Source: an uncultured Lachnospiraceae bacterium
Lineage (GTDB): Bacteria; Bacillota; Clostridia; Lachnospirales; Lachnospiraceae
DNA length: 29,691 nt
Assembly (NCBI GenBank): GCA_910579495.1
Contig: CAJTVD010000012.1
Coordinates: 1 to 29,691 of the forward strand
Direction: 5' to 3'
Positions within the stretch are counted from its first letter, which is position 1. Each line of letters opens with the position of its first letter. Below, one piece after another: positions 23,269-29,691 of this stretch. The notes under the pieces were generated by a model. That model was not told the origin of the DNA and made no database searches. It saw only the letters and a program-made list of their open reading frames with translations. The position numbers and the translations under genes are program-made.

Positions 23269-26200
23269 GCGTTTCAAACAGATTTTTGATATCAATAGGT
23301 TTTGCGATATGCCCGTTCATCCCGGATTTCAAAGCTTCCTGCTTATCCTCTTCAAAAGCATTGGCTGTCATAGCGATAATCGGGATGGATGACAGCCCTT
23401 CGTCCTCCAGGCTGCGGATTTCCCTGGTAGCTGCATAGCCGTCCATTTCCGGCATCTGCACATCCATCAGGATAAGCTGGTAATATCCCGGTTTGGATTT
23501 TTTCAGCATTTCCACGGCAATTTTCCCGTTTCCGGCAATCTCTGTCTGGAATCCGGCATCCTCTAAGATCATTGTGGCAATCTCCTGGTTCAGTTCCACA
23601 TCCTCCGCCAACAGGATGCGGCCTGTGCGTAGCTTCGCCGCCTGCTTTTTCTTCTGGGCTTCCGCCGCCCCGCCGGGCTTAATCACATTACTTAAGCAGC
23701 TTCTCAGCTCCGACAAAAACAAAGGCTTGCTGCAAAAGGCCGTAACCCCCGCTTCCCTTGCCTCATCCTCAATATCCGTCCAGTCATAGGCCGTAAGGAC
23801 GATCACCGGCACATCCTTTCCCGTTTCTTTCCGTATTCTGCGGGTAACCTCAACCCCATTCATATCCGGCAGGAGCCAATCCACAATATAAACGTAGTAT
23901 TCATCCCTGCGCGTGATTGCCTGGTGGGTACGGAGCACGGCTTCTTTTCCTGAAAGGGTCCACTCCGCCCGCATGCCAAGCTGCCCCAGCATGTAAGATA
24001 CACTGTCGCAGGTGTTGAAATCATCGTCCACTACCAGTGCACGGCAGTTGCAGAGTTCCTGGATATCCGGCACCTCCCCCTGCCCTGCATGGATACGGAA
24101 AGGAAAAGACACAACAAACTCTGAACCTTCCCCCAGACGGCTTTCCACCTCAATGGTGCCGTTCATCATATCCACTATATTTTTTGTAATGGACATCCCA
24201 AGGCCGGTTCCCTGGATTTTGCTGATGGTTGAATTTTTCTCCCTCTCAAAAGGTTCAAAAATATGTTTTACAAATTCCTCGCTCATGCCGATACCGGTAT
24301 CCCTGATGACAAATTCATAATTGGCATAGCCTGCCGCCTTCCCTGGCTTTTCCGTAATTCTCACGCTGATGGCTCCCCCCGCCCCTGTGTACTTGACGGA
24401 ATTGCTCAAAAGGTTAAGGAGCACCTGGTTCAGCCGCAGTTTGTCACAGTAAATCTCTTCATCCACCACATCCACAGTGTCAATCTGCAGTTCAAGCTGC
24501 TTTGCATGGATATCCGCCTGAAGGATGTTCCGCAGCCCATGGAGAATGTCCGGCAGGCTGCAGGGCTTTTCCTCCAGGTGGATTTTGCCGCTTTCAATGT
24601 GGCTCATATCCAGCACATCGTTAATCAGGCTCAGCAAATGGTCCCCTGAAGTTTTAATCTTTTTCAGATATTCTTTCACCTGCTCCTTATTGCCGCTGTG
24701 GGATATTGCCAGGTTGGTAAAGCCCACAATGGCATTCATGGGCGTCCGGATATCATGGGACATATTGGAAAGGAAAACACTTTTTGCCTTGCTCGCCCGG
24801 TTGGCCTGTAAAAGGGCGTTCTCCAGCAATGCCTTTTGTTCCATCTCCTTGCGGGTTTCCTCATCCACACTGCGAAGGCCCAAGACTACCCCATAATTTC
24901 CGTCCCCAGTGCCTGCCTGCACAGCTTTCATCTGGAAATATCTTATAGTGCCGTTCCCATAAGTACGGTAGTTGGTATACAGGATCTGACTTCCCTCCAG
25001 CCCCTTTCTCAGGGTTTCCCTGGAAACTGCCCGGCGCATAAGGTCTTTGTCCTCTTCAAACACAAATTCCTGTATGTACCGCTCCATACTCCCTTCTAAC
25101 TGGATTACCCCGTCAAAAATAGCGTCAAACTCCTTTCCGTTATTTTCCCCCTTCCGGAGCGGGATCCCCATGCCGTTTTCCAGGTCAAAATAGCAGACCA
25201 TGCTGTAGTCTATGCTGAGGGCCTGTACCATTTCCATCTGGCGCCTTTGGTTTCTTTCCTCCTGCCTTTTCTGGGCGGTACAGTCCAGAAGGAAACGCTG
25301 GTAGATTAATTCCCCATCTTCCTGTAATAGCTTGATATTGCCCATCACATGGAGGGTTTCCCCGTCCTTATGGCGTACCCGGTACTCCACACTGACACTG
25401 TCCCCTTCTTTTTTCAGCTTTTGGATACTTTCCCTCAGCCCTTCCCTGTCTTCCTCCAGCACAGTTGCCGCAATAAACTCAAACCCGTCCGCCACCAGTT
25501 CTTCCAGGGACTGGTATCCCAGAATTTTCAGCGCCGCCCTGTTGATCCCCAAAATCTGGGAGCCGTCCACGGTATGGCGCATTACCCCACAGTCCAAGGT
25601 TTTAAAAATGGTTTCCAGGGTGTGGTTCTTTTTGATGATTTCCTGCTCATAGGCCCTCTCCTGGGTCACGTCTATGGCTATGCCCACAGTCCCCATCACA
25701 CTGCCATCCACATCATACAGAGGGGATTTATAGGTCATCAGTGTCCTTGTACTGTCCCCAGCTTTGATGGTCTCCTCCGATACACAGGTGCGCCTGCTTC
25801 CCATCACCTCAAGCTCTGATTCAATACAGGCAGGGTCATCCTGCTCCACATCCCAGATATAGGCGTGCCCCTGCCCTTCCACCTGTTCTCTGGTTTTATT
25901 TACCGTCTTACAGAAACTATCGTTGACTTTTTGGTGAATGCCCTGCTTATCTTTGTACCAGATCAGGTTCGGGCTGTTATTGATGGCTGCATCAAGATAT
26001 TGCCCAGCCTGCCAGAAGTCCCTGCCCATCTTATATTCCTGCTGCCACCTGGAGAAACGGAAGGAAGCCTCCTCCCCCTTCATAGGCATGATCCAGATAT
26101 CCTGGATTTCCCGCAGAAACTCTGTCAAAAGCGTTACCTGGCTTTTGTCCGCAAGCAAAATAAGCCGGGCTTTTTCTTTCTTATGGTTAAGAAGAAATCC

Positions 26201-26392
26201 CAGCGTTTCCTTTACGTCCATATTCTGTAAATTTGCCAAAATCACATCTGCCCCAGCTGCCAGCGCCTTCTCCGGGCTGCCACTATCGGAAAATTCATGG
26301 GTAAAATGTGCAAGAGGCGGTGTATTCCTAATGGTTTCAAAGGCATCACACTGGCTGCCCGTCAAGTAAAAATGAATATGGCACTGGTACAT
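23249..26392 (-). CDS. Soluble hybrid histidine kinase: pseudo-receiver, PAS domains, HisKA, HATPase, two receivers
   Basis: 1047 residues with no membrane helix, so it senses a cytoplasmic cue. In order: a degenerate receiver-like region (1-110, conserved Asp not visible); PAS domains at about 130-250 and 258-375; a further PAS-like region at about 390-510; HisKA with phospho-acceptor His546 (SNMSHDIRTPMNAI); HATPase_c with N box Asn664 (LLNLLSNSVKYTG), DTGIGM and GTGLGM; receiver 1 (about 783-900, Asp838, Lys889); receiver 2 (about 925-1045, LLAEDVELNQ, Asp977, Lys1031). Phosphate can thus pass from His546 to either receiver, and onward output is probably through a separate protein. ATG with GGGAGGA upstream. 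It is divergent from a diguanylate cyclase response regulator, its likely partner. Confidence 0.93.
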   Translation of the reverse strand: MYQCHIHFYLTGSQCDAFETIRNTPPLAHFTHEFSDSGSPEKALAAGADVILANLQNMDVKETLGFLLNHKKEKARLILLADKSQVTLLTEFLREIQDIWIMPMKGEEASFRFSRWQQEYKMGRDFWQAGQYLDAAINNSPNLIWYKDKQGIHQKVNDSFCKTVNKTREQVEGQGHAYIWDVEQDDPACIESELEVMGSRRTCVSEETIKAGDSTRTLMTYKSPLYDVDGSVMGTVGIAIDVTQERAYEQEIIKKNHTLETIFKTLDCGVMRHTVDGSQILGINRAALKILGYQSLEELVADGFEFIAATVLEEDREGLRESIQKLKKEGDSVSVEYRVRHKDGETLHVMGNIKLLQEDGELIYQRFLLDCTAQKRQEERNQRRQMEMVQALSIDYSMVCYFDLENGMGIPLRKGENNGKEFDAIFDGVIQLEGSMERYIQEFVFEEDKDLMRRAVSRETLRKGLEGSQILYTNYRTYGNGTIRYFQMKAVQAGTGDGNYGVVLGLRSVDEETRKEMEQKALLENALLQANRASKAKSVFLSNMSHDIRTPMNAIVGFTNLAISHSGNKEQVKEYLKKIKTSGDHLLSLINDVLDMSHIESGKIHLEEKPCSLPDILHGLRNILQADIHAKQLELQIDTVDVVDEEIYCDKLRLNQVLLNLLSNSVKYTGAGGAISVRITEKPGKAAGYANYEFVIRDTGIGMSEEFVKHIFEPFEREKNSTISKIQGTGLGMSITKNIVDMMNGTIEVESRLGEGSEFVVSFPFRIHAGQGEVPDIQELCNCRALVVDDDFNTCDSVSYMLGQLGMRAEWTLSGKEAVLRTHQAITRRDEYYVYIVDWLLPDMNGVEVTRRIRKETGKDVPVIVLTAYDWTDIEDEAREAGVTAFCSKPLFLSELRSCLSNVIKPGGAAEAQKKKQAAKLRTGRILLAEDVELNQEIATMILEDAGFQTEIAGNGKIAVEMLKKSKPGYYQLILMDVQMPEMDGYAATREIRSLEDEGLSSIPIIAMTANAFEEDKQEALKSGMNGHIAKPIDIKNLFETLDMVLS

Positions 26393-26437
26393 ATCCCACT
26401 TCCTCCCAAATCGTCCTTATACTGCTATTACGTTTCC

Positions 26438-26466
26438 ATTTTAACAAGGGTATGAATCTATGTCAA
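26438..26466 (-). promoter_or_regulatory. Sigma-A promoter of the hybrid kinase gene
   Basis: TTGACA (26461-26466) and TAAAAT (26438-26443) on the minus strand, 17 bases apart, with TG one base before the -10. Predicted leader of about 35-40 bases. Confidence 0.8.
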
Positions 26467-26519
26467 TATTTGGGTGACTTTATCCCACGTAAAATCCATT
26501 GGCAAAAGATAATCATAGA

Positions 26520-26547
26520 TTGACAAAAACAATCAGTATGCTATACT
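26520..26547 (+). promoter_or_regulatory. Sigma-A promoter of the diguanylate cyclase gene
   Basis: TTGACA (26520-26525) and TATACT (26542-26547), 16 bases apart, with an extended -10 (TGCTATACT). Its -35 box lies only 53 bases from that of the divergent kinase promoter. Predicted start near 26554, leaving a leader of about 180 bases. Confidence 0.8.
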
Positions 26548-26553
26548 TTAACT

Positions 26554-26732
26554 TAAGCCAACATATATAAAATATCATAAAACAAACCGATATCGTCAGG
26601 GCCGCAGGACTTCAAAGATCCATATTAGGCTGTCCTGATTTTTGTATCTGTTCAGAACACTGTATTTAACTGCCTGGCAGGCAGTCAATGCTTCTGCCAG
26701 TGTACAGGAATATAAAATGAGGGAGCATATAC
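26554..26732 (+). promoter_or_regulatory. Structured 5' leader of the diguanylate cyclase gene
   Basis: The leader can fold into two units. CAGGAC (26605-26610) pairs with GTCCTG (26632-26637) just before ATTTTTG, a terminator-like form; TCAGG (26596-26600) could instead pair with CCTGA, which overlaps the same right arm. ACACTG (26657-26662) pairs with CAGTGT (26698-26703) around the inner hairpin CTGCC/GGCAG (26670-26684). The coding start follows with GAGGGAG as ribosome binding site. It resembles an attenuation or riboswitch arrangement but matches no class I know. Confidence 0.5.
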
Positions 26733-27653
26733 ATGGATAAAATTTTGATTATTGATGACAGCCTTATGCAGGCCAGGTATCTGAAAAATATCTTAGCCGG
26801 GAATTACCAAATTACCCTGGCACACACTGCAAAGGATGGGCTTACCTGTGCCAAAACAGGAAAATTTTCCCTGATCCTGCTGGATGTTGTCCTGCCGGAT
26901 ATGGACGGCTTTATGTTACTGAAAAAGCTGCAGGAAGAACTGGTAACGGAGCATATCCCGGTAATCCTGATCACCGGGCTTTCCGACACCCAAAGCGAGG
27001 AACAGGGGCTTATCTTAGGGGCAGTGGACTATATCGTCAAACCTTTTAACCCACTGATCGTAAGGGCACGGGTGAATACCCATATCAAGCTGCACCAGTA
27101 CCGGATACAGTTTGAACAGCAGGCCATGGTAGATGAACTGACCCGGGTGGCCAACCGGCGGCACTATGAACAGTACAGCCTTACCAAATGGGAAGAAGCC
27201 ATCCGCCTTAAAACTGCTTTTTCTGTGTGTATTTTTGATATTGATAAATTTAAGGTCTATAATGACACCTTCGGGCACCCTGCCGGGGACCAGGTCATCG
27301 CTTCTGTTGCCCATGCGGCAAACTCCCTTTTACGCCGTGGCACGGATTTCTTTGCCCGGTACGGCGGGGAGGAATTTATCGCTATTGTTTCAAACAACAC
27401 AGCACAGGAGGCTTTTTCCCATTTTAAGCTTATCCGCCAGGCAATCGAAGATTTACATATAGAACACAGCGGTTCCGTTTCTCCCTGGGTAACTGTCAGT
27501 ATGGGAGGCATTACCCAGTTTCCCAAACCCGGGGACCAATACGCGGATTGCTTAAAGCTGGCAGACAATATGCTTTATGATGCCAAACGCCTGGGCAGGA
27601 ACCAGGTCGTGTGGGCAAATGAAAATATGATACAGTGGAAAGAACGGGAATAA
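26733..27653 (+). CDS. PleD-like response regulator diguanylate cyclase (REC-GGDEF)
   Basis: 306 residues. The receiver domain (1 to about 120) has acidic pair Asp8/Asp9 (ILIIDDS), phospho-acceptor Asp51 (ILLDVVLPDMDGF) and Lys103 (YIVKPF). The GGDEF domain (about 130-300) starts DELTRVANRRHYEQ, has FDIDKFKVYNDTFGH and the active-site YGGEEF (211-215). The inhibitory I-site RGTD (202-205) is intact five residues before it, as in product-inhibited cyclases. It should make cyclic di-GMP when phosphorylated. ATG with GAGGGAG 9 bases upstream. The divergent hybrid kinase is the obvious phosphodonor (inference from position), and a terminator-like hairpin follows. Confidence 0.95.
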   Translation: MDKILIIDDSLMQARYLKNILAGNYQITLAHTAKDGLTCAKTGKFSLILLDVVLPDMDGFMLLKKLQEELVTEHIPVILITGLSDTQSEEQGLILGAVDYIVKPFNPLIVRARVNTHIKLHQYRIQFEQQAMVDELTRVANRRHYEQYSLTKWEEAIRLKTAFSVCIFDIDKFKVYNDTFGHPAGDQVIASVAHAANSLLRRGTDFFARYGGEEFIAIVSNNTAQEAFSHFKLIRQAIEDLHIEHSGSVSPWVTVSMGGITQFPKPGDQYADCLKLADNMLYDAKRLGRNQVVWANENMIQWKERE

Positions 27654-27687
27654 AACCGGCCAGGCAAGGCCTGGGCCTGTTTCCTGA

Positions 27688-27738
27688 AAAAGGGCGCATG
27701 ATTCCATCTAACAGTGGAATTTTGCCCCCTTTCTTTTA
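27688..27738 (+). terminator. Terminator-like hairpin after the diguanylate cyclase gene
   Basis: AAAGGGC (27689-27695) pairs with GCCCCCTTT (27724-27732, with bulges) around an inner ATTCCA/TGGAAT stem, followed by TTCTTTTA. A smaller CCAGGC-AAG-GCCTGG hairpin lies just upstream near 27660. Confidence 0.6.
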
Positions 27739-27750
27739 TGGAACTATACA
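27722..27750 (+). promoter_or_regulatory. Possible promoter of the ABC exporter operon
   Basis: TTGCCC (27722-27727) and TATACA (27745-27750), 17 bases apart; the -35 lies in the terminator-like stem. Predicted start near 27757, about 28 bases before the exporter ATG. Confidence 0.4.
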
Positions 27751-27784
27751 AGGAACCGTTAAATACATATGGAGATTATCAGAT

Positions 27785-29644
27785 ATGAACACCTTCCAAT
27801 TTATATGGCAGTACATAAAACGTTACCGATTTCAATATATTGCCGGAATTATCACTCTTTTTTTTGTGGACTTTTTTAACATCTTTATTCCCAGGCTCAC
27901 AGGCGCAATTACTGACGGCCTGGCTGCCTCTGCCATGGATATGGGTGGCATCCGTAAGCATCTGCTGGCGCTCTTCCTGGTAGGGGCTTTTCTTGCCCTG
28001 GGACGTTTTTTCTGGCGCTATTTCCTTTTTGGCGCAGCCCGGGGGATTGAGCGCAGCCTGCGGGATGATATGTTTGCCCATCTGGAAAAGCTGGATGTGG
28101 AATATTATAATGAGCACAAAACAGGCGACCTGATGACCCGTTTTACCAGTGACCTGAACATGATCCGTATGGCCATCGGCCCTGCCATTATCTGTGTCTT
28201 TGATGCCACGGTGATGGCTGTTATGGTCATTGGGCAGATGATGTTCTATGTTAATGTCAAGTTAACCCTGCTGGCCCTGGTTCCCATGCTGTTTATCTGC
28301 ATTGGGGAAATTTATTATGGTAAGGTCATGCACCCTAAATATAAGGAGCGGCAGGAAGCGGTCTCCGCCCTCACGGATTACGTGCAGGAAAGTTTTTCCG
28401 GGGTGCGGGTTATCAAGGCTTTTGTCCGGGAGCGGGCGCAGATGTATGGATTTTTAAAAGCCAACCAACATACCATGGAAAAGAATTTAAATGTGGTCCG
28501 CCTTCAGGCCATTGTAATGCCCCTGCTGGATGTAATCATTGGCCTTAGCAGCCTTGCCACCCTGATTTACGGGGGGTATCTTGCCCTCACCGGGGAAATA
28601 ACCTTAGGGCGTTTTGTGGCCTTTAACCAGTACATCAATATGCTGGTGTGGCCTATGCTTGCCTGTGGCGACGCCATTAATATGTTTTCCCAGGGCAGCG
28701 CTTCCATCCGCCGGGTGCAGGAAGTATTTAATGAAAAGCCCCGGGTTTATGATACGGGCAGGCTCCTTCCCGCCGACAAAATCAGGGGAGAGATTACTTT
28801 CTCACACCTTACCTTCCTCCACAGGGGGCACAGCGAGCCTACTTTGAAAGATATCTGCCTGGAAATCAAAGCCGGGACCACCCTTGCCATCATCGGGCGT
28901 ACCGGCAACGGCAAGTCAACACTGGTAAACCTCCTGCTCCGCCTTTACAATACAAAGCCAGGCATGATCCTCATTGACGGGCGGGATATCAATACCATCC
29001 CTTTGAAGGACCTGCGGGAGCATATTGCATATGTGCCCCAGGACAATTTTCTGTTTTCGGACACTTTAAAGTCCAATATTTCCTTTGGCGCACAGGGACA
29101 GGAAATGGATGCTGTTATCCGCGCCGCCAAGGCTTCCTGTATCCACGAAAATATCATCTCCTTCCCGGACGGTTATGAAACTATGGTAGGGGAACGGGGG
29201 GTGACCCTCTCCGGCGGGCAGAAACAGCGCAGCTCCATTGCCCGGGCCCTGATTAAGGACGCGCCTATCTTAATCCTGGACGATGCCCTCTCCGCCGTGG
29301 ACACTGACACGGAGGAACAGATTTTACGGAACCTGAAGGACAACCGCCAGGGCAAAACCACCATTTTGATTGCCCACCGGATTTCCACCATCCAAAATGC
29401 TGACCTGATCATGGTACTGGATGAAGGGGAGGCAAAGGAAATCGGAAACCATGCTTCTTTAATGGCTGCCGGAGGGATCTACAAAGACATGTTTGAAAAA
29501 CAGCAGCTAGAAGCTGCTATTGGAGATAAACGCAGGGCGCTGCAGCACTCCCAGGTGCCGGATTATGCCAGCCGCCGTCTTTTTGCCAATCACGTTGGCA
29601 AAGGCACGGGCCGGAAAGCGAAAAAAGGAGGGAATCCCCGGTGA
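27785..29644 (+). CDS. ABC exporter half-transporter (permease fused to ATPase), degenerate-site partner
   Basis: 619 residues. A six-helix exporter domain (about 1-320) precedes a nucleotide-binding domain with Walker A GRTGNGKST (371-379), Q-loop YVPQDN (Gln419), signature LSGGQKQR (475-482), Walker B ILILDDALSAVD and switch IAHRIS (His531). The usual catalytic Glu after Walker B is Asp500, as in the degenerate-site half of heterodimeric exporters such as LmrC/LmrD, BmrC/BmrD and TM287/288. The C-terminus extends about 45 basic residues beyond the helical end. I chose the ATG at 27785, with GGAG 10 bases upstream, over an earlier in-frame ATG inside the cyclase gene. The last four bases overlap the GTG of the next half-transporter. 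Substrate unknown; drug or lipid export is typical. Confidence 0.92.
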   Translation: MNTFQFIWQYIKRYRFQYIAGIITLFFVDFFNIFIPRLTGAITDGLAASAMDMGGIRKHLLALFLVGAFLALGRFFWRYFLFGAARGIERSLRDDMFAHLEKLDVEYYNEHKTGDLMTRFTSDLNMIRMAIGPAIICVFDATVMAVMVIGQMMFYVNVKLTLLALVPMLFICIGEIYYGKVMHPKYKERQEAVSALTDYVQESFSGVRVIKAFVRERAQMYGFLKANQHTMEKNLNVVRLQAIVMPLLDVIIGLSSLATLIYGGYLALTGEITLGRFVAFNQYINMLVWPMLACGDAINMFSQGSASIRRVQEVFNEKPRVYDTGRLLPADKIRGEITFSHLTFLHRGHSEPTLKDICLEIKAGTTLAIIGRTGNGKSTLVNLLLRLYNTKPGMILIDGRDINTIPLKDLREHIAYVPQDNFLFSDTLKSNISFGAQGQEMDAVIRAAKASCIHENIISFPDGYETMVGERGVTLSGGQKQRSSIARALIKDAPILILDDALSAVDTDTEEQILRNLKDNRQGKTTILIAHRISTIQNADLIMVLDEGEAKEIGNHASLMAAGGIYKDMFEKQQLEAAIGDKRRALQHSQVPDYASRRLFANHVGKGTGRKAKKGGNPR

Positions 29645-29691
29645 AACGATTGCTTACATACTTACAACCCCATAAGAAAGTGATGGCTGGC
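29641..29691 (+). CDS. Second ABC exporter half, first 17 codons (runs off right edge)
   Basis: A GTG at 29641 overlaps the TGA of the previous gene (GTGA), with AGGAGGG about 8-10 bases upstream. The 17 visible codons read MKRLLTYLQPHKKVMAG, the usual cytoplasmic opening of an exporter half (Leu-Pro-His-Lys-Lys before the first helix). It should supply the canonical catalytic site that the first half lacks. Call rests on position and these few residues. Confidence 0.75.
   Translation, partial: MKRLLTYLQPHKKVMAG

Larger units (their letters stand above)
26393..26732. other. 340-bp divergent intergenic region
   Basis: Holds the two back-to-back promoters of the kinase and cyclase genes and the folded cyclase leader, all listed separately. 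The roughly 50 bases between the two -35 boxes would be the natural place for a shared regulator; no clear dyad stood out there. Confidence 0.7.

Overview
The window looks like the chromosome of an anaerobic, low-GC Gram-positive bacterium of the Lachnospiraceae type; the genus cannot be fixed by eye. The grounds are a biotin-dependent sodium-pump decarboxylase operon with separately encoded subunits, AAGGAGG-type ribosome binding sites, sigma-A promoters, a hybrid kinase / diguanylate cyclase pair of clostridial style and a small Rpn-tail protein. No rRNA, tRNA or CRISPR array was seen. Almost every gene from 1 to 26.4 kb lies on the minus strand; only the last three (26.7-29.7 kb) are on the plus strand.

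Region 1 (1-6.1 kb, very AT-rich): a cell-surface polysaccharide cluster read on the minus strand. In transcription order it holds a GT4 glycosyltransferase, a GT2 glycosyltransferase, a 520-bp gap with palindromic debris, a second GT4 enzyme, a large GT-C-like membrane glycosyltransferase and the start of a Wzx-type flippase that runs off the left edge. Region 2 (6.25-7.04 kb): a decayed IS630-family transposase.

Region 3 (7.2-12.9 kb): a minus-strand operon with a strong promoter and a structured leader. It encodes a Ser/Thr-rich secreted protein, a GT-C-like membrane glycosyltransferase paralogous to the one in region 1, a GtrB/DPM-type polyprenyl-phosphate sugar transferase, a polytopic membrane protein and an SH3-domain membrane-anchored protein. 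Together they resemble an extracytoplasmic glycosylation system acting on the surface or on the secreted protein. This is the best candidate in the window for an undescribed system.

Region 4 (12.95-16.08 kb): an AAA-ATPase/PD-(D/E)XK protein, a NYN-LOTUS RNase-like protein and a small Rpn-tail protein, with a promoter whose -35 box lies inside the preceding terminator stem.

Region 5 (16.1-21.7 kb): a sodium-pump decarboxylase operon in the order CoA-type carboxyltransferase, OadG-like lipoprotein, biotin carrier, OadB sodium pump, OadA-type carboxyltransferase. It has a promoter in front, an internal terminator-like hairpin and a strong terminator at the end. It should couple decarboxylation of a CoA ester and/or oxaloacetate to sodium export.

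Region 6 (21.76-29.69 kb): asnS; a large soluble hybrid histidine kinase; a divergent PleD-like diguanylate cyclase response regulator with a folded leader; and one half of a heterodimeric ABC exporter, with the first codons of its partner at the right edge. The kinase and cyclase share a compact divergent promoter region and probably form one signalling unit.
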